A stretch of 5,606 nt of DNA from URNF01 sp045594105 (GCA_045594105.1 JAZNXY010000058.1:1-5606), one strand, 5' to 3'; counted from the first letter of the stretch, positions 1 to 4,440 are shown. Notes: generated by a model not told the origin, from the sequence alone. A program made the numbers and translations.

Positions 1-230
1 TACATACCGACCTCAGAGCATTCGCCCTCGAAGTTAGCACGGAGACCTTCAATGATTCTTTCGTCAACACCCTTCGCTACGCCAACAACGTGTTCCGCAG
101 CCCAGGTTTTTTCGCCGCCGCCAACCTCTTTGAACTTAGAAGCCGGAACGTGGCACTGGGGGCAGGTGAAACCCTCAGGCATTTCACCTTCGTGAACATA
201 ACCGCAAACAGAGCATACATACTTTTTCAT
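1..230 (-). CDS. Reverse rubrerythrin (N-terminal part, cut by window edge)
   Basis: The gene starts at ATG 228-230 on the minus strand and runs off the left edge, so only about 76 residues are visible. A strong GGAGGA ribosome binding site (238-243) lies 7 nt upstream. The first 30 residues form a rubredoxin-like knuckle: C6-x2-C9 (in VCSVCGY) and C23-x2-C26 (in CPQC), four cysteines that would bind one iron. A linker ending near TWAAEH leads into the first helix of a ferritin-like diiron domain (ERIIEGLRANFEGECSEVGM), with glutamates placed as expected for the diiron site. Rubredoxin before ferritin is the order of clostridial reverse rubrerythrins, which reduce hydrogen peroxide in the cytoplasm with electrons from NADH via redox partners (family knowledge). 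It lies 30 nt downstream of perR and is probably co-transcribed with it. The diiron ligands further on cannot be checked. A rubrerythrin-like protein of another subfamily is the main alternative. Confidence 0.9.
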   Translation of the reverse strand, partial: MKKYVCSVCGYVHEGEMPEGFTCPQCHVPASKFKEVGGGEKTWAAEHVVGVAKGVDERIIEGLRANFEGECSEVGM

Positions 231-260
231 AACTTTTTCCTCCAAAAATTATTTTTTTGA

Positions 261-668
261 TTATTTGCTGACTGCAGCACAGTCAGGACAGATACCGTTA
301 CAATAGAAATCGTGATCCAGTATCTCAAAGCCGTCGAGAGCTGCTGTTTGTATATTTCCCATATTTAATGGGAAATCATATACCGACTGGCAGTTTCTGC
401 AACGGAAGTGTCCGTGTTCACGGACAGTGGCGTCAAACCGTTTAATGCCCGGCTCTATGGTTACCAAGCGAAGCAACCCGGCTTCCAGTAACGCATCGAG
501 CCCGTTATAAACAGTCATCAGCGAACAGGTGAGCTTTAAACTGCTGTGAATCATTTCCGCAGTGGGGTGTACCGGATGTGTCAGCAGATATTGGTACATT
601 TCCACTCTCTGCGGTGTTGGCCGTATGCCCTTTTCTCGGAACAAAGCCACAATATCAGCATCTTTCAT
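261..668 (-). CDS. perR: PerR-type peroxide-sensing repressor (Fur family)
   Basis: A 135-residue Fur-family regulator of normal length. An N-terminal winged helix (about 1-75, including RPTPQRVEMYQYL and the recognition region TVYNGLDALLEAGLL) is followed by the dimerisation and metal domain. All five ligands of the PerR sensing site can be placed by motif: H34 (HPTAEMI), D79 (RFD), H85 and H87 (HGH), and D98 (YDF). The aspartate at the last position is typical of PerR rather than Fur. The structural zinc site is C90/C93 (CRNC) and C127/C130 (CPDC). PerR is inactivated by iron-catalysed oxidation of its histidines when peroxide is present (family knowledge). I chose ATG 666-668 because AGGAGG (676-681 on this strand) lies 7 nt upstream. 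An in-frame GTG at 672-674 would be almost on top of the ribosome binding site. It is followed by reverse rubrerythrin and has a PerR box in its own promoter, so it is probably autoregulated. Confidence 0.94.
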   Translation of the reverse strand: MKDADIVALFREKGIRPTPQRVEMYQYLLTHPVHPTAEMIHSSLKLTCSLMTVYNGLDALLEAGLLRLVTIEPGIKRFDATVREHGHFRCRNCQSVYDFPLNMGNIQTAALDGFEILDHDFYCNGICPDCAAVSK

Positions 669-701
669 CAGCACACCTCCTTCGTTTGAATGATTACAAT
701 C

Positions 702-716
702 TTATAATAATTCAAA
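702..716. promoter_or_regulatory. PerR box (operator)
   Basis: TTATAATAATTCAAA matches the PerR-box consensus TTATAATnATTATAA at 12 of 14 defined positions. The left half is perfect and two mismatches fall in the right half. It covers the -10 of the perR promoter, where bound PerR would block RNA polymerase. A TATAAT is also present on the plus strand (703-708), so the site could affect transcription toward the gene at 773 as well, although no good plus-strand -35 is visible. Confidence 0.82.
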
Positions 717-732
717 GTTTTAGATTTGTCAA
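704..732 (-). promoter_or_regulatory. Promoter of the perR-rubrerythrin operon
   Basis: On the minus strand TTGACA (732-727) and TATTAT (709-704) are separated by 17 nt, close to the SigA consensus. Transcription should start near 697, giving a leader of about 29 nt before the perR ATG at 668. The -10 lies inside the PerR box at 702-716. Confidence 0.88.
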
Positions 733-772
733 TACTTTTTTGAAAAAAACAAAAAATTTGAAAGGACAGTGC

Positions 773-1489
773 ATGAAACGTTTACATTTAAGAACCATAC
801 CTTTTTATATACAAATGACGGTGTTTTTACCGATTGTTATGGTGTTGTTTCTGGTAATTGGTATTTTGGTGTTTAACCGTGTGCAAAAAGCACCGCCTAA
901 AGAAGAGAATATGCCACCGGAAGCGGTAATAGCACCTGTTGACGTGTTGTGTATTTTGCGGGAGCAAGAAACGGTGTTTTATACGGTGGTAACCGTGGAT
1001 CCGATGATACAGACGGTAACTGCAAAACCACTGACCGATAAAGAAACCGATACGGTATATCGAAGTGACGGTGCAGCGGTATTGCTGGAAGCATTACAGG
1101 AACGGGGGGAAGAGGTAGATTTTTACGTAGACATTACCTTTGAACAGATGCGTGAGTGGCTGCAGTATTTGGGTAATGGCGTAGGGGTGGTGTTGGATGA
1201 CAAGGTCACGTACACAGATGCGGCAGGACTGACAGTGTCTTTTCCTGCGGGAGCAATCACCTTGTCTGCCAACCAAACGGCCGATATGCTGCGTGGGGTG
1301 GCAAAGCAACCGCACTCTTCACAAACGGCGGCAATTCTTTGGGAAAATCTGGTACGTCGGTATACGGTGAAGGAGAGAGATTTTGCATCAGATTATACGG
1401 CGTTGACCGATATAGGTGACACAAATATCCGTATTTACGATTTCCATAAAGCGTTACCTCACCTTCAAAAGATGACAGAGACAAAATGA
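773..1489 (+). CDS. Single-pass membrane protein with a degenerate LCP-like (LytR-CpsA-Psr) domain
   Basis: A 238-residue protein starting at ATG 773, with AAAGGA (761-766) 6 nt upstream. The reading frame is open further left, but that part overlaps perR and lacks a ribosome binding site. After a short basic start (MKRLHLR) comes one membrane segment (about residues 15-35, TVFLPIVMVLFLVIGILVF). The rest is probably extracellular, beginning with a proline- and glutamate-rich linker (40-55). Residues 57-175 follow the order of an LCP domain: a strand pair (VDVLCILR ... FYTVVTVDPMIQTVTAKPL), a helix (GAAVLLEALQERG), VDFYVDITFEQMREWLQYLGNGVGVVL, then a GAITLSANQTADMLR helix. In active LCP enzymes, which transfer polymers to peptidoglycan, the second strand normally ends in a PRD-type arginine motif. 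Here it reads AKPL, and the downstream arginines are not evident. It may be an inactive LCP relative or only structurally similar. It has no obvious terminator before the tRNA operon. Confidence 0.75.
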   Translation: MKRLHLRTIPFYIQMTVFLPIVMVLFLVIGILVFNRVQKAPPKEENMPPEAVIAPVDVLCILREQETVFYTVVTVDPMIQTVTAKPLTDKETDTVYRSDGAAVLLEALQERGEEVDFYVDITFEQMREWLQYLGNGVGVVLDDKVTYTDAAGLTVSFPAGAITLSANQTADMLRGVAKQPHSSQTAAILWENLVRRYTVKERDFASDYTALTDIGDTNIRIYDFHKALPHLQKMTETK

Positions 1490-1521
1490 AAGAAAAACTT
1501 AAGATAAATTGTAGATTTTAC

Positions 1522-1550
1522 TTGACATACCCGTAGGTTTGTGGTATTAT
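1522..1550 (+). promoter_or_regulatory. Promoter of the tRNA Gly-Arg-His(-Gln) operon
   Basis: TTGACA (1522-1527) and TATTAT (1545-1550) are 17 nt apart, a near-perfect SigA promoter. The predicted start near 1557 is about 11 nt before tRNA-Gly. The stretch TTTGTGGTATTAT around the -10 occurs again, identically, in the tRNA-Thr promoter at the other end of the window. Confidence 0.92.
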
Positions 1551-1567
1551 TATCCACGCTTTGATAT

Positions 1568-1641
1568 GCGGGTGTAGTTCAGTGGTAGAACCCCAGCCTT
1601 CCAAGCTGGTTGTGTGGGTTCGATTCCCATCACCCGCTCCA
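1568..1641 (+). tRNA. tRNA-Gly (anticodon TCC)
   Basis: The cloverleaf is complete. Acceptor GCGGGTG (1568-1574) pairs with CACCCGC (1631-1637). The D-stem is GTTC/GAAC. The anticodon stem CCAGC/GCTGG encloses the loop CTTCCAA, giving anticodon TCC. The T-arm is GTGGG-TTCGATT-CCCAT. Discriminator T1638 is usual for glycine tRNA, and CCA (1639-1641) is encoded. It reads GGA codons and other GGN by wobble. Confidence 0.97.
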
Positions 1642-1647
1642 AGCACC

Positions 1648-1662
1648 ACGCCTGATAGGCGT
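1648..1662 (+). other. Spacer hairpin between tRNA-Gly and tRNA-Arg
   Basis: ACGCCT (1648-1653), loop GAT, AGGCGT (1657-1662) form a 6-bp perfect hairpin in the 27-nt spacer. No T-run follows, so it is not a terminator. It may help separate the two tRNAs for processing; that role is inference. Confidence 0.5.
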
Positions 1663-1668
1663 CAAAAT

Positions 1669-1745
1669 GCGCCTGTAGCTCAGCTGGATAGAGCATCTGC
1701 CTTCTAAGCAGAGGGTCAGGGGTTCGAGTCCCTTCAGGCGCGCCA
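1669..1745 (+). tRNA. tRNA-Arg (anticodon TCT)
   Basis: Acceptor GCGCCTG (1669-1675) pairs with CAGGCGC (1735-1741). The D-stem is GCTC/GAGC. The anticodon stem TCTGC/GCAGA encloses CTTCTAA, giving anticodon TCT, which reads AGA and AGG. The T-arm is AGGGG-TTCGAGT-CCCTT, the discriminator is G1742, and CCA (1743-1745) is encoded. It is the second gene of the operon. Confidence 0.97.
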
Positions 1746-1748
1746 TAT

Positions 1749-1826
1749 GGTGGTTGTAGCTTAGTTGGTTAAAGCGCCAGATTGTGGCTCTGGAGACCGT
1801 GGGTTCGAATCCCATCATCCACCCCA
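1749..1826 (+). tRNA. tRNA-His (anticodon GTG)
   Basis: The anticodon stem CCAGA/TCTGG encloses TTGTGGC, giving anticodon GTG. The histidine identity pair is present: an extra G (1749) before the acceptor opposite discriminator C1823. Encoded CCA is at 1824-1826. The D-stem GCTT/AAGC and T-arm GTGGG-TTCGAAT-CCCAT are normal. The acceptor GTGGTTG (1750-1756) against CATCCAC (1816-1822) has one T-T mismatch at the fifth pair (5:68), where many bacterial His tRNAs have T-A. Confidence 0.95.
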
Positions 1827-1838
1827 TTTTTAAAAAAC

Positions 1839-1861
1839 GGGTCTGCTTGCAGACCCTTTTT
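1839..1861 (+). terminator. Hairpin with T-run between tRNA-His and tRNA-Gln
   Basis: GGGTCTG (1839-1845), loop CTTG, CAGACCC (1850-1856) is followed by TTTTT (1857-1861). This has the form of an intrinsic terminator ending the Gly-Arg-His transcript. It stops 6 nt before tRNA-Gln, which leaves no room for a separate promoter, so tRNA-Gln must depend on read-through. It could therefore act as an attenuator or a processing element. Confidence 0.75.
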
Positions 1862-1867
1862 ACACAT

Positions 1868-1941
1868 TGGGATGTAGTCTAGCGGTAGGACAGCAGACTT
1901 TGACTCTGCCCGTGCTGGTTCAACTCCAGCCATCCCAGCCA
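1868..1941 (+). tRNA. tRNA-Gln (anticodon TTG)
   Basis: Acceptor TGGGATG (1868-1874) pairs with CATCCCA (1931-1937). The D-stem is GTCT/GGAC. The anticodon stem GCAGA/TCTGC encloses CTTTGAC, giving anticodon TTG. The T-arm is GCTGG-TTCAACT-CCAGC, the discriminator is G1938, and CCA (1939-1941) is encoded. The last A of the CCA is also the first base of the long hairpin that follows. The 3' end (1925-1942) is repeated exactly at 2081-2098. Confidence 0.97.
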
Positions 1942-1942
1942 A
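1925..1942 (+). repeat. 18-nt direct repeat, copy 1 (3' end of tRNA-Gln)
   Basis: TCCAGCCATCCCAGCCAA covers the 3' T-stem, 3' acceptor strand, discriminator and CCA of tRNA-Gln plus one A. An identical copy lies 156 nt downstream. Confidence 0.9.
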
Positions 1943-1978
1943 TAAAAAGAGACACCCTTTTGGGTGTCTCTTTTTATT
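1941..1978. terminator. Terminator hairpin after tRNA-Gln
   Basis: A perfect 17-bp inverted repeat (1941-1957 with 1962-1978) around a TTTT loop. The core is GAGACACCC / GGGTGTCTC, with an A-rich 5' base and a T-rich 3' base (TTTTTATT), so it could work in both directions. It begins directly at the tRNA-Gln CCA. Confidence 0.92.
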
Positions 1979-2034
1979 CGTTCAACATGAAGAAGAGTTG
2001 AACCACAGCAATCCGAAGGATTGCGGGTTTTGCG
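1977..2034 (+). repeat. Post-terminator repeat unit, copy 1
   Basis: The ordered blocks are TTCGT (1977-1981), GAGTTGAACC (1995-2004), a small hairpin GCAATCC-GAA-GGATTGC (2008-2024), and GGTTTTGC (2026-2033). Spacing between blocks matches copy 2 to within 1 nt, while the bases between blocks differ. GTTCAAC (1980-1986) can also pair with GTTGAAC (1997-2003). Confidence 0.6.
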
Positions 2035-2073
2035 TGTAGTAAGTTTCGGAAAGTAGTCGTGTGGCGCAAAACC
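2026..2073 (+). repeat. 9-bp inverted repeat enclosing about 30 nt
   Basis: GGTTTTGCG (2026-2034) and CGCAAAACC (2065-2073) are perfect inverted repeats. They enclose 30 nt containing TGTAGT and TCGG blocks that loosely recall the D-arm of tRNA-Gln. The arms could form a stem just before the orphan tRNA-Gln tail. Function is unknown. Confidence 0.55.
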
Positions 2074-2080
2074 ATCAACA

Positions 2081-2098
2081 TCCAGCCATCCCAGCCAA
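2081..2098 (+). repeat. 18-nt direct repeat, copy 2 (orphan tRNA-Gln tail)
   Basis: This is an exact copy of the tRNA-Gln 3' end, preceded by ATCAACA, which resembles the T-loop TTCAACT. No tRNA body can be folded upstream. Like the real tRNA, its CCA runs straight into a long TTTT-loop hairpin. It could be the remnant of a duplicated tRNA-terminator unit, or one side of an old attachment site in tRNA-Gln. No integrase is present and only 138 nt separate the two copies. Confidence 0.8.
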
Positions 2099-2136
2099 AC
2101 ACAAACACCTCCGCTTTTGCGGAGGTGTTTGTGTTT
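2097..2136. terminator. Second long hairpin (18 bp, TTTT loop)
   Basis: A perfect 18-bp inverted repeat (2097-2114 with 2119-2136) with loop TTTT. Its core CCGCTTTTGCGG is also the core of the tRNA-Thr terminator. The 3' base is GTGTTT rather than a clean T-run, so termination may be weaker than at 1941-1978. It follows the orphan tRNA-Gln tail just as the first hairpin follows the real tRNA. Confidence 0.75.
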
Positions 2137-2190
2137 CGTAGAGTATGCAGACGAGTTGAACCCGTGGACCTTTGGGCTACACGGTTTTGC
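2135..2190 (+). repeat. Post-terminator repeat unit, copy 2
   Basis: TTCGT (2135-2139), GAGTTGAACC (2153-2162), a partly paired segment CCGTG ... CACGG (2162-2184) and GGTTTTGC (2183-2190) follow the order and spacing of the copy 157-158 nt upstream. No protein-coding frame explains either copy. Confidence 0.6.
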
Positions 2191-2202
2191 ACACTGAGAT
2201 GA

Positions 2203-2234
2203 AACAAGCGGCAGGAAGTTTCCTGCCGCTTGTT
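2203..2234. terminator. Terminator hairpin of the aldolase-propeller operon
   Basis: A perfect 15-bp inverted repeat (2203-2217 with 2220-2234) whose arms contain AAGCGGCAGG and CCTGCCGCTT. On the minus strand it starts 3 nt after the stop codon of the propeller gene, followed by a short TTT only. On the plus strand CTTTTATA follows. It most likely ends the minus-strand operon and also blocks read-through from the tRNA side. Confidence 0.8.
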
Positions 2235-2237
2235 CTT

Positions 2238-3599
2238 TTATATCGTCGTCTTATAAAATAAAATGTGATTGGAATTGTGAAAATTGTCCGCATTGTTGAA
2301 TGCTGAGCGGATGGCGAGATATAAAGTATCTTCTTCTTTAATAAAGGACGGATACTGAAAGCCCACTTTGCCAGCATCTTCTTGTTCGGCATTGATCACA
2401 TCTTTGACAAAGGTAAAATCCTTGAAATCATAGGTTTTATAGATGGATAACACATTACGGTAGGAACCTACGGGGATACGTGCCGCAATTTCGGTTTTAC
2501 GGTTGGTGACTAAGAGAAAATAGTCTTTATGCGGAATCACCCTGAACATCGAATTGGAAACAGGTGCTCCCGTAATGCAGTCGAAGGAAAGCTGCTTCTC
2601 GGGGTCGTTTTTGTCTGCTTTCAGTTGTAAAAGCTCTCCTGTTTTCCAACGCATAATATTGTAGATTTCGCCATTGTATACCGTAATGTTGCCTTCCATG
2701 GTATCGCCTTGCTTTTCCGCCGCCGTTTTCCATTTGCCTTCGAACGGTAAGAAGGGGGCGCATACCCAGTTTTCCGCTTGTAAAAGGTCGGCGTTGTCGT
2801 CGATGGATAAAACGGTGGGCAGATGCGAGCCGGCACGCCAACAGCCATACTCCATAGAGGTGTATAAACGGCCGTTAAAGGCGGTGAAATGCATCGGTGC
2901 ACGATGTACGCCACCGTATCGACAAAGTATGTTTGAACCGTAAAAAATTGTTGTAGGAGCGGTCCAGCTGACGCCGCCGTCGTACGATGCGGCGATTTGC
3001 AGGTTGCCGTATTCCATAGTAAGCCCTAAAATATACAGCACACCGTGATGCACAAATAAACTGCCCCAATAGAAAGGATATAGGTCGTTCAGATAATGCC
3101 AATCGTTGCCGTTATCATCCGAGTAGAATAACAGGGTAAGATTTTGCGGCATTTCAGGCCCAAACAAGTCCATAGAGGCGATAATGCGGCCATTGTCTAA
3201 ACGCACGATAGACGGACTGCACAGGAAATGACCGCTGCAATCGTACCAATCGTCCTCGGGATGCAGGTAGTTGATGACGGTTGTTCCGGCAGGAATGGCG
3301 CCTGTACGCACATACCGTGTGCGGCTGCTGATGCCGTCACAGGTAACGTAAAAAGCATACTCGCAATCGGTTGCCAAGTTTTCAATGCGTTCTCTGCCAC
3401 CGGAAATGGGTAAGGTGTGCCATTCCTCGGTGCCTTTTTTGCTGTAGCAGACGGTGTAATCCGCATCAAAAGTCACTAACCAATCAAAGGTAAACCCGTT
3501 CTCAAACGGTGCAATGCGACAGATGTACGGCGCATTGCGTTCTGCTACCCTTGTGGGCGGGAAATAGGGATGGTGATGAATGCGTGAACTACCGTGCAT
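2238..3599 (-). CDS. Sialidase-superfamily (Asp-box/BNR) beta-propeller protein with N-terminal Fn3-like domain
   Basis: A 453-residue protein with no signal peptide or membrane segment, so probably cytoplasmic. Residues 28-100 look like a fibronectin type III domain (DADYTVCYSKKG ... IENLATDCEYAFYV ... SSRTRYVRTG). The rest fits a six-bladed propeller. Two Asp-boxes (S-x-D-x-G-x-x-W) are exact: S160-DDNGND-W167 and S205-YDGGVS-W212. Other blade motifs are SPSIVRLDNGRIIASMD (128-144), MEGNITVYNGEIYNIMR (301-317) and FQYPSF ... LYLAIRSA (414-433) with the end HNSNHILFYK, a layout I associate with bacterial proteins annotated as sialidase or BNR-repeat. The FRIP motif of true GH33 sialidases is absent, so the substrate is unknown. 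ATG 3597-3599 is preceded by AAGGGGGAA inside the end of the aldolase gene, and the gap after the aldolase stop codon is 3 nt, so translation is probably coupled. Confidence 0.85.
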   Translation of the reverse strand: MHGSSRIHHHPYFPPTRVAERNAPYICRIAPFENGFTFDWLVTFDADYTVCYSKKGTEEWHTLPISGGRERIENLATDCEYAFYVTCDGISSRTRYVRTGAIPAGTTVINYLHPEDDWYDCSGHFLCSPSIVRLDNGRIIASMDLFGPEMPQNLTLLFYSDDNGNDWHYLNDLYPFYWGSLFVHHGVLYILGLTMEYGNLQIAASYDGGVSWTAPTTIFYGSNILCRYGGVHRAPMHFTAFNGRLYTSMEYGCWRAGSHLPTVLSIDDNADLLQAENWVCAPFLPFEGKWKTAAEKQGDTMEGNITVYNGEIYNIMRWKTGELLQLKADKNDPEKQLSFDCITGAPVSNSMFRVIPHKDYFLLVTNRKTEIAARIPVGSYRNVLSIYKTYDFKDFTFVKDVINAEQEDAGKVGFQYPSFIKEEDTLYLAIRSAFNNADNFHNSNHILFYKTTI

Positions 3600-3602
3600 A
3601 GA

Positions 3603-4376
3603 TTATTCCCCCTTATAAATGGTTTTTACAGTGTTAAACGTTTCGGTGCCTTTTTTGAGGATGTGATCGTAATCTGCACCGGTTGAAATCATATTGATGC
3701 CCATATCGTGATACTTTTGTAAAGTTGCAGGATCGGTGGCATAGGTGGAAACACCGACGGTTTTACCCGCTTTTTTGAAGGCGTCAATCGCCTTGTTTGC
3801 CAGCTCTACGTTGCGTTCACAGAACACTTCGCCCAATCTGCCGATAGAGCCCGAAAGATCGTGCATACCCAAAATACAACCGTCTACGTAGGGGAGAGCG
3901 GCGATGTTTTCCGCATCAAGTGCCGCACTTTCCTGCTCAATTTGCACAAAACGACATAGCTTCAGGTGCCCCTCGCGGTAGAAGGTCGGCTCATCGTCCA
4001 AGCCGTACCGTACTGCACCTTTCGGGCCGCAACCACGTTTGCCGTATGGGGGATATACTGTCCAGTCAAGCAATGCCTTGGCGTGTGCCGCATCCTTCAC
4101 CATAGGGAAAATGATGCCGTCAGGCCCCATTTCCAACACTCGCTTTGTGTTGGTAAGGTCATCGGCAGGCACACGCACGAAAACGGGGGTGCCTACGGCC
4201 TTTGCTGCAAGCAGGTGATGATATACGTCTTGAGTGGAAAGGGTAGTATGTTCCATATCCAAAAACAAAAAATCGTACCCGAGAGACCCTAACACTTCGG
4301 TGACGATTGGGTCGCGTAGATTGACGTGTGAGCCGAGTAAAACATCTACTTTTTGAACACGTTGTTTAATGGTCAT
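3603..4376 (-). CDS. HpcH/HpaI-family class II aldolase (2-keto-3-deoxy-acid aldolase type)
   Basis: A 257-residue protein, the usual length for this TIM-barrel family, which cleaves or forms 2-keto-3-deoxy (or 4-hydroxy-2-keto) acids with a divalent metal and pyruvate enolate. Motifs place the active site: H43 in LDMEH (catalytic base), R68 in VRVP (pyruvate binding), E147 in VQIEQE and D173 in GMHDLS (metal ligands). YPPYGKRGCG (108-117) is the typical loop. Relatives include HpaI, GarL and RhmA; I cannot tell which substrate applies. The usual GPADLS motif reads GMHDLS here, a change beside a metal ligand. The start ATG 4374-4376 has AGGGGG (4390-4385) 8 nt upstream. It is the first gene of a two-gene operon with the sialidase-like propeller and is divergent from the AraC-type gene, which suggests inducible use of an acidic or deoxy-keto sugar. 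Confidence 0.92.
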   Translation of the reverse strand: MTIKQRVQKVDVLLGSHVNLRDPIVTEVLGSLGYDFLFLDMEHTTLSTQDVYHHLLAAKAVGTPVFVRVPADDLTNTKRVLEMGPDGIIFPMVKDAAHAKALLDWTVYPPYGKRGCGPKGAVRYGLDDEPTFYREGHLKLCRFVQIEQESAALDAENIAALPYVDGCILGMHDLSGSIGRLGEVFCERNVELANKAIDAFKKAGKTVGVSTYATDPATLQKYHDMGINMISTGADYDHILKKGTETFNTVKTIYKGE

Positions 4377-4389
4377 AGCAAAAGCCCCC

Positions 4390-4419
4390 TTGACAGTTAT
4401 GGTACAATTACAGTATACA
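4390..4419 (+). promoter_or_regulatory. Promoter of the araC-type gene
   Basis: TTGACA (4390-4395) and TATACA (4414-4419) are 18 nt apart. Transcription should start near 4426, giving a leader of about 60 nt. The -35 touches the aldolase ribosome binding site, and the -10 overlaps the putative -10 of the opposite promoter. Imperfect direct repeats TACAATTACAG (4403-4413) and TACAAATCATAG (4416-4427) could be AraC-family half-sites (inference). Confidence 0.7.
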
Positions 4420-4440
4420 AATCATAGGCCAAAAAAGCAA
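4412..4440 (-). promoter_or_regulatory. Candidate promoter of the aldolase-propeller operon
   Basis: On the minus strand TATACT (4417-4412) is a good -10, with a poor -35 TTGCTT (4440-4435) 17 nt upstream. A weak -35 fits a promoter that needs an AraC-type activator. The predicted start near 4405 gives a leader of about 28 nt to the ATG at 4376. Confidence 0.5.

Noticed and set aside
672..674. GTG as the perR start
   Set aside because: It is only about 1 nt from the AGGAGG site. ATG 666-668 has the normal 7-nt spacing.
578..772. Upstream extension of the LCP-like reading frame to an ATG at 578
   Set aside because: It would overlap perR by about 90 bp and lie across the perR promoter. ATG 773 has a good ribosome binding site and leads directly into a membrane segment.
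1630..1827. Minus-strand reading frame of 65 codons across the tRNA genes
   Set aside because: It lies antisense to three clear tRNAs; open frames antisense to tRNA are common artefacts.
1974..2207. Minus-strand reading frame of 77 codons in the hairpin region
   Set aside because: It runs through two perfect terminator-type hairpins and two repeat copies and has no ribosome binding site or recognisable motif.
1925..2234. CRISPR array or insertion sequence
   Set aside because: There are only two copies of each repeat, spacers are not of uniform size, and there is no transposase, terminal inverted repeat pair or cas gene. The structure fits duplicated tRNA-tail and terminator units better.
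2527..3469. Several reading frames of 60-105 codons on both strands inside the propeller gene
   Set aside because: All lie within a 453-codon gene with clear domains. They are out-of-frame shadows with no motifs of their own.
2238..3599. True secreted GH33 sialidase (nanH-like)
   Set aside because: There is no signal peptide and no FRIP motif, and no sialic acid genes such as nanA, nanK or nanE are nearby. Only superfamily membership is supported.
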